From positions 39,103,680 through 39,167,679 of the forward strand of contig OZ038462.1 in the NCBI GenBank assembly GCA_964036295.1: a stretch of 64,000 nucleotides of DNA, read 5' to 3'. This document shows positions 10,519 through 21,340 of this stretch, piece after piece (the first letter of the stretch is position 1; the number at the start of each line of letters is the position of its first letter). The notes beneath the pieces are model-generated. The model searched no databases. It had not been told where the DNA came from and saw only the letters and a list, made by a program, of their open reading frames with translations. The DNA comes from Plumapathes pennacea. Taxonomy: Eukaryota; Cnidaria; Anthozoa; Antipatharia; Myriopathidae. Both the position numbers and the translations under genes were made by a program.

Positions 10519-10900
10519 GCGGAAGGCACAGTCAGCCCCCACCGCGTGACTGTTCATTGGTTGCGACTTTTGGTTGAATTTTTCCTCTAGAAACAACATC
10601 GTTTTGGCCGTTCCATAATCCAGAAGATAGTAAAACAGAGAAAAAACAAACCAATAACACATAAACAGCTCAGTGGAAATGGGCTAAAAGTCGATTCTGC
10701 CCGAAGTTCGGAAGAAACAAAATCATGCGATAGTTAGATTGGTGTTATAGCCGGTGCAGTAAGTTCATCAGAGTTATTTAGTGCGAATCAAAAAAAACTT
10801 TACGAGTCTAGTAATAAAACTCCTATTGCGGGTGACTGGCCAGCTACGTATATAGCTTTGCTTTGTTCTGTAAATGGCGAAGATTTGTAAAACAGTAGCA

Positions 10901-10902
<2 letters not shown>

Positions 10903-10932
<30 letters not shown>
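10903..10932. repeat. Poly(T) run
   Basis: An uninterrupted run of about 30 T. No adjacent SINE or LINE body is recognised. Confidence 0.7.
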
Positions 10933-10933
<1 letters not shown>

Positions 10934-11356
10934 ATTCTACGACCAGAAAATAAAGGACTGTTGTATTTTCTGAGTTCGTTTTTATTTCTCATCTTAATAA
11001 AATTCAAAGCACGTAGTTTGATAGAGCAAGTGTGAAACAGCTGAGTTTGATGACCTAACACCGTTTTATTATTTGCATTTCTTTTGTGTGCAATGATTTG
11101 CGTTAACAAGCCCCTCTATATAAAAGAACTTCTGTAGGTGGTCTATTGTTCTCTTTTGAGTAAAATCAAACAAACTCGAGTTTCATTCGACTTCCTCTGG
11201 GACTTGTTGTCATAGGTGGTTTGCACTTGCATTCATCGTGTGTCATCCTTTCTGTTACTTAACTTATCCCATGTTTCTATAACTACATTAAACTTCGAAA
11301 TGCAACAAATCTTGAAGTCCTTTCAACTTCAACGTGGGCGCTGTTGTTCACTAAAT

Positions 11357-11405
11357 GTCGAGAGCTTTCATCTGAGTGGTCACACTTTTTTTTTTTTTTT
11401 TTTTT
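11357..11405. repeat. Dispersed repeat word followed by poly(T)
   Basis: The word gagagctttcatctgagtgg followed by tcacac here closely matches gagagctttcatttaagtgg followed by tcacat near 54269-54295. A T20 run follows at 11386-11405. The pair is probably a fragment of an interspersed repeat of unknown class. Confidence 0.45.
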
Positions 11406-14400
11406 GCGACTGTTCATCTGCTGGGAGCTTTCTACGCTTATTCGGGAAAGGTTCAGTTCTGAAAGTGACCAGAGTTACTTTAGAAAGATAAATCCCAACC
11501 GATTTTGAATCTTAGAGTGCAACTTTTTATTGCGTGCGACAGGAACGCAAGCTCTTTTTCCTTTTCGTCGTCGCTATTTACATGTAACAAACACATCGAA
11601 GTAATTCTAAACTTCAAAGCCTCATCAGGCCTATTAGTATGTAGCGCATTTCTTCCTTTCTTTAATTCGCCATATGCGATCACTTAAACTTAAAAGAGCT
11701 GTCTGTCGAGCTTTTGTCCTAATGGCGCCTCGAGGTCCAGACATTTATTTAAAATGCGAGAACGCGGAAGCAAGAATTTTGCCTTGAAGCGTTCCTTAGT
11801 ATACAATTGTTGAACTGATGTTAAGGTCTAATATTTTCACACACCTTAAAGAAAGTAAGTTCAATTTTGAAGTTGTTGTTTTTGAAATCCCAGGCAGAAA
11901 AATGATACAACGTGTTAATGCCTCACCCTCTGGCTACGAAAGTGTAGCTTTTCTCTTCTATATTGACGATCAATGGGCACATTTCGAGCTCTGTTTATCT
12001 ACGCTTTCTTAATATCACCGGTTCTTTTGCATAATCGATAAACGTTCGTAAGCTTCTGCAAAGCTTACTTCGGCATAAGTTCAAATCTCGATAGTGACTT
12101 AATAAAAGGACAACTGCATGTTTACAAATATGTTTCTTCTCCTGCATGTTGTGAATATTTTTGCCGAATCAGCACCAGGGATACCGTTTGCCCCGTTTAT
12201 ATGGAGAAAGTTGCCTGGGGACCGGAGACACCCAACTCCCCGAATCACCCCGCGCATCCCGCCAACGTTTTATAGATTTCTTCATAATAGAAGCAAGTCG
12301 CTTGAACCCGAGAGACCACAGCTTGTCTCGGGACACCTCGTGCCTTCGATTTGAAGAAATGTGTATGATTGGATAGTTGGCGCGCCCAGGCTGACTCGGG
12401 TCCTCAGAAAAACTTTTCTCCATGCAAACTGGGCCTTAGAAATAATAAAACTATAATTTAACCCACACGCTAAGCCTTCCTTTTATACCAGTGAACCGCA
12501 CAATTTCATTTTGTATGTTCTGTTTTCCCCTTCTACTAGGAACTTCATTTATGAGTCTTATTTTTAACCTGGTCGGTAGGCATTATGCACATTCAACTGT
12601 TCAGTCACCCGTCCCTTTATGTGTTTATTCTTTCATTTTCTATTCAGTGAGTTATATTTACACTCAACAATACGCATTCGTCTTCTCATGTTTAATCATG
12701 TGGGATTGCACCCTTGCTTCGCCAAGCTTTCTAACTTAAACCGATCCGTGTATGATAGTGAAAGCAGCGTCTTTTACTGCCGTTTTTCTCTTCCTTTTTT
12801 CTTTTAATTGTAGATGTTTTTGAAATACAGATCTCTGTTTTACCAAAGCGAGGGACTAAATAAAGCATTGACCACACAACAATAAACTACAGCCTACAAA
12901 CAGGCAAGCTATTGAACACTGAAAAGAAGTATAAATTAGGATTTCACAGAATCATGGCGGATGCACACCAGTTCTGCTTGTGTTAGTTTTCAACATTATT
13001 TTTTTGCCGTCACAGAGAAAAATATATTTATGGTTGCACCTTTTTTAGATTTAACTGAAATTCGAGGCTTTCGCTTATTTGCTGTGTACGAACAACTAGA
13101 GTTACAGAAAGTTCACACTGTAGAATTAGCGATACTTCCCAACCCCGGTGTTGTCTATGAAAGGGCAATTATTATAGTCAAGGTAGAAAGTTATTACTCC
13201 GCGGAGGTGATATTTGTATTGATAAATGAAAGCGTGCATGCTGAACTGCAGTTTTATGCCAAGTGGCTCGTGCTTTCGACCAGTAAAGGTCAATATCACT
13301 CGTCGAATCTTACAAAGCAGCCACTGGAGTTTTACGCACAATTTTCAACTTAAAACACTTTTTGTATTAATAAAAATAAAACTGACTGTTTCTCAAATGT
13401 AAGAAAGAAATTGGTCGATCGAACGAACAGAATCTCTGACTGTGTACAAGCAAAGAATTAGATCTCGATCTTCCTGCAGGTGACCATTTTTCCAAAAAAA
13501 TACTACTGAAGGCAATTAAAACTAAAATGGAACTGGAGTAATTGGATTTGAGGTTGACTAAAAGCTGCTCCGTATAGGCAGTGCGTCATTTGGGTGACTT
13601 CCCGATACTATCAGCAAATATCTTGATCCTAACCTCAGGCTGATTTCAAACAGCAAAATTTTAATTAAAATCTCTTTTATCAGGTTTCAATTTTCAATCT
13701 GTCAGCCCACACTTTGCGTCCATCTCGGTTCGATCAGCGCCTTCCGATCTCTCGGGCAGTAAATTGGCCGATGGCGCGATAACACTATGATTAATACTAC
13801 AGTCCCACGGAAAGTTTGAATAATTATCTCCAGCGGTAAACACAGATGCAGTTTCGTTCATAGAAGTCGCGAGCAGTGTAGAAAAAGAACAGATTATCTA
13901 TTACATAGTGAGTAGAGATTATAAGCTTTTTGATGGAGTCTAAAGTTTGCTTTATCATTTTGAAGATTAGTTTTAATCTCAGTATTACGCATTGCGTATA
14001 GTTGAAAGAAGTTTCTCTTGGTTTGTTTGCGAAAAGACGACAGGTGCGAGGAAACACACGAACTCGTATCTTATCTCGGTAGCGATATCAGAGAATCTCG
14101 GAAATCTTTTGAAATCACTCCTAACTGAGCCGAAATGGCATAGATTGTCCAACACTGTTCATCAATTCCATTTTCCGCGATCTTGATAAGACAGACCAGT
14201 CAAACAGCGCATGCGCAGGTGCAGGTGTTTTTTTCTTGGTTTTTAACGAACGTGAAAGTTTGGCTTAAAAAGTCAGATTGCATCCATATTGTAAAATTAA
14301 CTTGTGATATCTTGAAGCTCAGTAAATTAATAGGCTGGTCTTTGCGGTTTTAGACCGTGTCGACAGGGGAAGTACAGCATTTTCTGCGCAAAAAGAAACC

Positions 14401-14962
14401 TGATCTTATGAGAGGTAAACGAATCTGTTCACTTCTCCTCAAGGCTTACATCAGCACGCACTCAAGAAATTAAAAGTTTCTCACTTTCTACTTTTCAACT
14501 TTTAATCAAATGATTTATTTACCTTTTACGCTGGCCGGGTTTTCTAGAATTCTGTGTACATAGTTTTACCGAGAAATTATTTGATTCAATTTTGAACACA
14601 AGGGGACAAAATGTTGATCGAATCATTTCAATATTTCTGACAAGTCAGGCAGAATTTTCAGACCATATTTTTTTCCTTTTTGGCTGTTTTGTTTACGAGA
14701 GATACTGTGTATTCATAATTTCAATTAGTTTTGGGGAGACTTCGCACGTTTGAAATCTTTGTTGGACGCCAGGGATAAATTTTGTAAAATGCCTATTAAT
14801 TAGTGTGCGAAGAACTTATATATATGATTAAAAAACCGAGTTGAAAAGTTTTCAAGTCTCGTCGTAGCATCATACAACACCCTCAATTATATATTAAAAA
14901 TAGAAAAAAATTCTAGAATAACAACAGATTTTCTGATCTGGTTTTATCTATATCGATAACAG

Positions 14963-14988
14963 AAAAAAAAAAAAAAAAAAAAAAAAAA
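14963..14988. repeat. Poly(A) run
   Basis: An uninterrupted run of 26 A. The upstream sequence is AT-rich and not recognised as a retroposon. Confidence 0.7.
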
Positions 14989-16122
14989 TGAGAGCACGGG
15001 CAGCGGTTTCCAGATAGTTTTGGAATCCAACATCAACAAGGTTACATAGATGGAGGGAAAAGACAAATTTTGGTTTTGATGTTCCAACTCTAGCAGTGAC
15101 GAAAACCAAACACAAGTTCGGGCAAACCCTTAACTATGAGTATTGCTGATTCATGGTCACTGAAAGATTGGCTTTTGTGCGTTGCTTCGTTGAAATACAC
15201 AAATAAACATGCGTAGAAATACATGTAAAAACCACTGTTCAGTCACTCAGTTTAAGTAAAATCGGTTCATGCTCGTTTCTACGCGGAAAAATAATACAAA
15301 ACAAATTGAACAAATTGAACTCGCTGTAGAAGTGGCTAGGTCGTCGTCATACACGATTTTAGCTTTTTCCGACTCGTTCTTTCCTTCATAAGCTACGAAG
15401 AGAACCAGACACAGTGGACAAGAAAGAATTAGCTTTGATTCAGACGTCCTGCAATAACTTTTGTAGAATTATATGAGTGCATTTCAAACCAACATGGGGT
15501 AACGTGAAAACTCACGGCATTGTGACGGACATTGTATATTTTAGACTTTTCTTCCGCAGTGCATCTAACTTAAAATCGTAATTCACACTTCGTTCAGTTT
15601 TCTTTAGTTCTCTCGATCTTCACAGCTGGTCACTTCTCATCATTTCCTAACGGAACAAAAGCGTGTACAGGTTTCAATACAGAACCTCCTCTCTCAGTCT
15701 TTTGCGGCTATTATTTCTTTTAACAAGCCTTTTAAATCCAAGTAAAAAGGTTTCCACAAATCAATGCAACAAAATGGCTATCTAACACTTCGAATAAAAC
15801 ATTGCACTAAGAGCGAAAGAGGCCACAGAATGATGCCACGGCTTAGCAATTGTTTGAACCGGTTCTCACACGAAAAGTGCGCTTGTAAAATTAAAGATCC
15901 TTCCCGCTTTTACCCTTACGACCACCAAATACAGTCTCAACGAAACTAATTCCTGCAAAAATGTAAAGTAATTGCTGCGTTCAGTAATTCCAAAACGAAT
16001 ACGTATGTGTACAGTCCCTGTTAAAACTGCGAGCAAAAAGAAAATATATAAAGCTAAAATGTGAGAGGATAGAAAAGACAGGACCAAAGAGTTATTGGAC
16101 AACTTCTGAAGTAATAATTTAC

Positions 16123-16128
16123 TTTATT
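16123..16128 (-). terminator. Candidate poly(A) signal of the GATA gene
   Basis: TTTATT on the plus strand is AATAAA on the minus strand, about 645 bp after the GATA stop. Further candidates lie at 16274-16279 and 16346-16351. Which one is used cannot be decided from sequence alone. Confidence 0.35.
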
Positions 16129-16772
16129 CACTTCCTTTTTACGAGTGGTAGCAGTATACATTGTTTTATCGAGGCTGGACGTAAGTCTGCACAGTAAATA
16201 CTCTTTTAAATTTATCACATTGGGGCCTACGACGAAAAACTAGACTTTCGTAAAGGATACTATTCCTAACATTTTTATTTAACTTGTCGTAGCATTTTCT
16301 TTACGTTCAAGACCCCTGAGGTCTCGATGTAGTTCTATTTTCTCATTTATTACGATAATTTCTACTCCTTGCGATGCCTGTCTATAGACGAAGCTTGGAC
16401 GGTTATCTTGTGTACGAACGATGCCTTAACTTCGGAGTGATACGCAAGTCAAACGATAAACCTTAATTACACAGAAATATCAAGAAATCAAATACTTGGA
16501 TTTTTATCTTCGTGGAGCCAACACTTTATCTCCTCAGCACGTTAACTTTTACAGCGAGCGCCGTCTAATCTTATCGTAGACTTGTACAATATTTAACACT
16601 AGGTAATATGTATAGGTACTATGTGTAGCCGTGAAGGCAAAATATCTGACAGAAGGTTTAGCGCGCTCCTTTTGGGCGAGCATGCTAAGGTTTGGCAAAG
16701 AACCGAAACGCTTCGTTAAAAGTTCGGCAAAGCTCCCACACCTCGTTGAAGATTCGCTGCGAAGTGTCTCCG

Positions 16773-17138
16773 TCACGAAGCATTTACAGACAGGGCAGGA
16801 GGGCTGGAGAGCAAACTTGGCGAAGGACCACTTGCAGGCGACGGCACGATAGGCCCGTAGAGCCCGGGATGCAATCCAGCAAGGGCTGGCATTGAAGGTC
16901 TGCTGAAAGCGGTCGGGGTATGTACCGAGGGACTTATAATCATGTTCGATGAAATCGCGATCATGTTTGAAGAGAGTCCGCTCTGGCTCGAAGCTGGGGA
17001 CGAGAAGCCGTAGCCTTTGTGCTCGTCGCTCGCTTTCTGCTCTTGTTTGATGTTCTTGTTTTTGTTCTTGTTCTTGGACGAGACCTTCCTGTTTCGTGTT
17101 TGAATACCGTCCTTTTTCATCGACAGAGGTCTGTTAAC
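16773..17138 (-). CDS. GATA exon 4: C-terminal basic tail and C terminus
   Basis: The acceptor cttgtatgcag opens phase 0 at [18 protein letters not shown], the DNA-contacting tail of the C-terminal finger. A KNKNKNKN stretch, encoded by a simple repeat, and a Ser/Pro-rich region follow. The stop is TGA at 16775-16773. Confidence 0.92.
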   Translation of the reverse strand, partial: VNRPLSMKKDGIQTRNRKVSSKNKNKNKNIKQEQKASDEHKGYGFSSPASSQSGLSSNMIAISSNMIISPSVHTPTAFSRPSMPALAGLHPGLYGPIVPSPASGPSPSLLSSPPALSVNAS

Positions 17139-20100
17139 CTGCATACAAGAATAAAACGCAAAAGTTCATAGGTTGCTATGAGCTAACGATGACTGAGATC
17201 TAGGATAGAATAAAGCGTCTATTAACCCATCCTCAATGGAGAAACAGATTGAATTATGGCTTTAAGGGTACATAAACACTAATTAGCAACTTCACTGCTG
17301 AACTTTCACGTCTTATGGAGCAGATAACTCGGAACAAATCTAAACTAGGGAAACGGATGAATTGTTTCTAAAAACTGTGTGTGGCTGCCATGGGCAATGA
17401 AACTTAGAGAGCAGAAAAAAAAAGGCCTGCGAACGTTTTAAGCAATCATGGCAAAACAGTGCTTTGTTTAACACAAAGGTTTTAAAATTTCACAACATCT
17501 CGCCCATAAATTGAATTAAAATAGTAATAATATTCGAATTGAGTATTATTATTGCACATTGTAAGTGCCAAGTATAGCTCAGTGCAGACTTAGATTAAGA
17601 AGTTATCCAGTAAAGAATAACTTGTCGTTGTATTTTTGCTTTATGAAAACCTAAAATGCCTTTCAAACGAGAGAAAGATAATAGTAACTCTGAGTCGGAT
17701 GTTAATCAAGGCAGATCGGAGAACAAGCTTTGAATTGAACCACCGGGGAGCTCGGACCATTTGTTCAGTACTTAATGAAAAGCAACTAAAACGACCCATC
17801 TTGAAGTTTCATTGTCTGTCTAATGGAACAGGAAATACAAAACCCCTGAGTTCTTAGAGCGCCAGAAAGGAAAGCCATTTTTGATATAAGAGGCAATCCT
17901 TATGTTTGCTGCCAGATTAATCACTGAAAACCTGGGGCCCTTAAAAACACAAATACTGTATTGGCTTTCGCCGCAGCGGTACACACGCAAAATATGAAAT
18001 AATAACAACTTTTCGCCAATTATTTAGCACGTGTAAAGGATCAGCATTCACTCGTGAGTGATGTTCAAATAAGGAGTAATTAACATACGGTACTTTGTCT
18101 TATTCAGTGGCATCTTGAACCTTCGATTGAAGTTTCTATTGAGTTTTTTAGTCGGCATGGAAAGAGGCCGAGCTCGCAAGAGCCGAAACAAACTGGTTGC
18201 TCGTTTTCTTTGGAAGTTCTTGCCGTGTGCGAGATAATCCGAGCAAACACCTTCGAATAGAGGATGTACAGATATTTACAAGCGAAAAACAAAAATCGGA
18301 ACCAACTAAACAGTGGCACATTAGGCTTTTACTCAGAATAACACCGGATATTGAAATTAAATGACGAGAATTCGGCTATTAGATGACAATGACGAAGCAG
18401 AATAAAAAACTAAGATCCGACACGGTACCTTAACGGCTTTTCTAGCAGCTGGACGAAGAAGAAACGTCTTGATAGATTTGAAATTATTTATTCATTTATT
18501 AATAACCTCAAATTTCGGTCCTTTGGTCTTTGTACTATGGGAAATATGTTTTCAGTTTGACCGTACTTCTCTCTATGTATGTATGCATGTATACCTACTG
18601 TATGTCCACATACACGTAATGTATGCGCCGGCCTAAATGTTGTTTGTTTCGTATAACCCAATAGAAATAAATGGCTTTTGCACCGTATGGCTGAAAGCTT
18701 TCTCGTCAAAACAAACCGTGAAACAGTCGTTCGCATTTTTTATAACAAATTTCCGTGCTTACCGCATGAAGTTTCCAGTACAAGCCACAAGCGTTGCAGA
18801 CGGGATCGCCGTTATTGTTTCGTCGCCAGAGTGTTGTCTGCGTTGTGTGGCAGTTAGCACAGGAAGTCCCCGCTCTCCGAGCAGCCGACTGGAATTGTCG
18901 TGAGAAGAGAGAGAACATGTTGTTAGTGATAAATTTTTAAAAAGAAATTATAAATCCGGAGACTTGAGGAAGATGTTCGAAACGGTGGCTGGCGCTCTTC
19001 TATTTAATCCCGAATTTCACCCATTACTAATCAGTTTGTCGACTAAACAGGAGATAAGAAATGCCAGAATCTTCTAATTACAACTCAGCGCCAAACACGA
19101 AGGGAAATAGAAAAAGGTTTTCACCTTTGCCTACAGCCGAACTCCACAAATTCTATAATTTGTACTTGCGACTTCTCAAAACAAGAACGATTTCCTTATC
19201 TCTTTTCTTCTTGACAGTGCAGAAAATTTCAAGCTATGGACTAAAAACTGTTTACGAGTCCTTTGCCTTAAAGAACCAAAGCTGTAGCTTACCAGTCTTC
19301 TCTTGGGTTTAATTAGAGGACGATTGGAGCCGTTCATCTTGTGATAAAGGCCACAGGCATTGCACAAGTAGTGTCCCGAACCATCTCGTCTCCACAGAGG
19401 AGTTGATGTAGCTCCGCAGTTGATGCATTCACGACCGTCCGCTGTCGAAGCAAAAGACGCGTACCCCAAGCATAAGAACAAACGCACAAAGAAAGAAAAA
19501 CCCACCCACCCCGAGACATTTGTTCCCGAAAAAAAGAAAGATTTCCATGTACGATGAAGAGCCATAGATAAGAGTATTGTTTCATGTTACAAGAGAAAAA
19601 TCTGAAACTTATTCAGATCGACCATTAGTAAACAGTGGCTTTTAGTATTGTACAATAGAGGATTAATTTTGTGAAATCCCCAAAAAACCGCTTGGGTGTA
19701 AACGGAAAGCAGCAGCTGCTTTAAGCGTTAACAGTTCTCTACGACGCCTAAGATAACAGTAAACACAAGAAGACTTCGAGTTTTCTTGACTCTTTTCCTC
19801 TTCGAGTTGTCATAAACACGAACTCTTCCTTCGGTACACTTTTTGATAATAAGCGCAAACACATAAGTATCAGGACAAAACGCCTCGTAGAGTGAAAAGT
19901 TGCCGCCAAAAGGGAACTTAAAAACCACTCTTATAATTAGATTGGCAATAATTAAAGAGAGAATTTTATTTCGAAACAAAAGAAACACTGGAAGCTCCCG
20001 CAGCTCTCGCGATGAGTGAAATAAATAAAAAAATAAATTCAGGCCAGGAAACGGGCTTTTAGCGAACATTTTCTGTGTAATTAGTCTTGTTTGCACTTCA

Positions 20101-21035
20101 CACTAACCTGAATTGGAACGGCTCTTGGTTCGGGTTCGCGCGTGAAAATTTCTATTTGCCATAATTCCGGGCAAACCCGGCAGTGGACCGAAGGAAGAAT
20201 GCATATTAAGCTCTGAACCAACGTAATGAGGAAGAGCCTGAGATGGATAACCTGTGAAAGCTGCAACATCGGGTCTTGCTGCACCAAACGGAATCCCGGC
20301 CCTCATGCGAGCCTTGTCATCACTGCAACTGAAAATGTCACCGCCGTTCGAAGCCATCTCTGGAGTGCTTTCTTTCGGCGGAGTCGGAGGGAACGAGAAC
20401 AGATGCTGTGAGCTGTGCGGACCGGCTCCAACGGACGAAGGAATCGAGACCGGTACAGACATAGGGTTTGGACGGTGTGATGGCGGAAACGAAGGGCACC
20501 AGACAGAAGCAGGACTGGCAGTCGGGCAACCGTGCGGTTTGCTCTCGATCCACTGTATGGGAGTGTGGAAATGCGGCCGACAAACTTGGCCCGAAGAAAC
20601 GCGAGCGGTCGGCAGGAAAACGCGGCTACAGCTTCCCTGAGGTCCGCTCTGACTCTGCGGATCTTGAAACGCAGTCGGTCCGTGACACACGGACGGACGG
20701 TACGCGCGGGCACTGGAAGAGTACGACCAATTCGCTGCGTTTCCTGAGCCATCGAGATGGTGAAAAAACACGTCCACTTCGTCTGGTGGTAGCAGTTGGT
20801 TAGGCTCCGTCATGTTCATCTGACCGGCTGCCGCACAGTTCTGTAAAGTTTGCGGCATTCTATCTGCGCTGCTTGGATGGGCATGAGGTCCGTGTGCTGG
20901 CTCGTGTTGTGCGGGATGAATCCATCTGTGATCCGTCTCCATTTCTCTGACAGTGGAAATTGTACACGGGAGTCCTGCGTACAAGTGAGAGGCAAATGGA
21001 TTTGCGTAAGAATTTATAAGACACGGATGTCGCAT
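16773..21035 (-). CDS. GATA-type zinc-finger transcription factor, GATA1/2/3-like
   Basis: Four exons on the minus strand (21035-20108, 19441-19293, 18888-18763, 17138-16773) join in frame with GT-AG borders and give 522 codons from the first ATG. The N-terminal ~310 residues are S/P/H-rich and likely the activation region. Two C-X2-C-X17-C-X2-C fingers follow, with cysteines 315/318/336/339 and 369/372/390/393. The basic tail [12 protein letters not shown] comes next, then a Lys/Asn-rich stretch and a Ser/Pro-rich C terminus. The [16 protein letters not shown] linker and the tail match the GATA1/2/3 class rather than GATA4/5/6. The protein binds WGATAR DNA in the nucleus and controls cell-type genes. 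The finger introns fall at positions conserved in animals. The start is uncertain: the methionine at 20942 (METDHRW) has a better Kozak context. Confidence 0.93.
17139..18762 (-). other. GATA intron 3
   Basis: 1624 bp with donor cgcg|gtaagc and acceptor tgtatgcag. No mobile element or ORF is recognised. Confidence 0.6.
18763..18888 (-). CDS. GATA exon 3: C-terminal zinc finger
   Basis: 126 bp in phase 0-0, acceptor caattccag, donor |gtaagcac. It encodes [25 protein letters not shown] and [12 protein letters not shown]. The finger ends with YWKLHAV where animal GATA factors usually have YYKLHNV or YYKLHNI. Confidence 0.95.
18889..19292 (-). other. GATA intron 2
   Basis: 404 bp separating the two fingers. 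Nothing else is recognised in it. Confidence 0.6.
19293..19441 (-). CDS. GATA exon 2: N-terminal zinc finger
   Basis: 149 bp, starting in phase 1 after acceptor ttgcttcgacag and ending in phase 0 at aagactg|gtaagc. It encodes [35 protein letters not shown] and [11 protein letters not shown], an intact first GATA finger. Confidence 0.95.
19442..20107 (-). other. GATA intron 1
   Basis: 666 bp with donor ttcag|gttagtg and acceptor ttcgacag. No other feature is seen. Confidence 0.6.
20108..21035 (-). CDS. GATA exon 1: N-terminal activation region
   Basis: 928 bp open from ATG at 21035 to a phase 1 donor. The product is rich in Ser, Pro, His and Gly and has no zinc finger. It includes [14 protein letters not shown], a proline-directed phosphorylation-like segment, and ends [10 protein letters not shown] before finger 1. 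The local GC content is higher than in flanking DNA, as expected for coding sequence. The alternative start at 20942 would remove 31 residues. Confidence 0.85.
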
Positions 21036-21067
21036 TTAATGGGCTTAATACCACTGGGAAACAATGA

Positions 21068-21136
21068 CTACAGGAAATAATGGCTAAAGGGCATTTCATT
21101 GTCATGGGAATAATTCGCAATGGGAAATTCAGCCAT
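21068..21136 (-). CDS. Possible upstream ORF in the GATA 5' leader (22 codons)
   Basis: The sequence gtggccATGGctg on the minus strand has a near-ideal Kozak context and opens a 22-codon frame starting MAEFPIANYS. It ends in TAG 32 bases before the first GATA ATG. If transcribed in the 5' leader it would be a uORF able to reduce translation. The transcription start is unknown, so this is inference. Confidence 0.3.
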   Translation of the reverse strand: MAEFPIANYSHDNEMPFSHYFL

Positions 21137-21333
21137 GGCCACAAGACGTGGGAGATGACGTGCGTTTAATAAAACGGAAGTTTCCTTTCTTAGCTCCTCC
21201 GCGCAAAGTGTGGTTATCTGATGAACACGCACTAAAAATCTGGAGAGTCTATTCAAATAGATATAGGACTTCTCCGCGGCTTCTAAGGCACAAAAGGAGA
21301 TCTCCGCAGCGGTGGGGAGTGATGATGAAGTAC

Positions 21334-21340
21334 AGATAAG
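21334..21340 (+). promoter_or_regulatory. AGATAAG motif upstream of the GATA gene
   Basis: A strong WGATAR match lies about 300 bp upstream of the first GATA ATG. Autoregulation is common for GATA genes. A single 7-bp word can occur by chance. Confidence 0.2.

Larger units (their letters stand above)
6600..16100. other. Intergenic region between the secreted gene and the GATA gene
   Basis: About 9.5 kb of AT-rich DNA with only short random ORFs. It contains homopolymer runs (10492-10518, 10903-10932, 11386-11405, 14963-14988), a 15-bp tandem pair near 9011-9040 (cgtgtttcacaaagc) and a dispersed repeat word near 11357. I see no RNA gene and no exon with recognisable protein similarity. Confidence 0.5.

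Noticed and set aside
20254-20803. Several open frames on both strands inside GATA exon 1
   Set aside because: They are shadows of a GC-rich coding exon; composition is Arg/Ser-rich without motifs, while the minus frame that joins to the zinc-finger exons is the coherent one.
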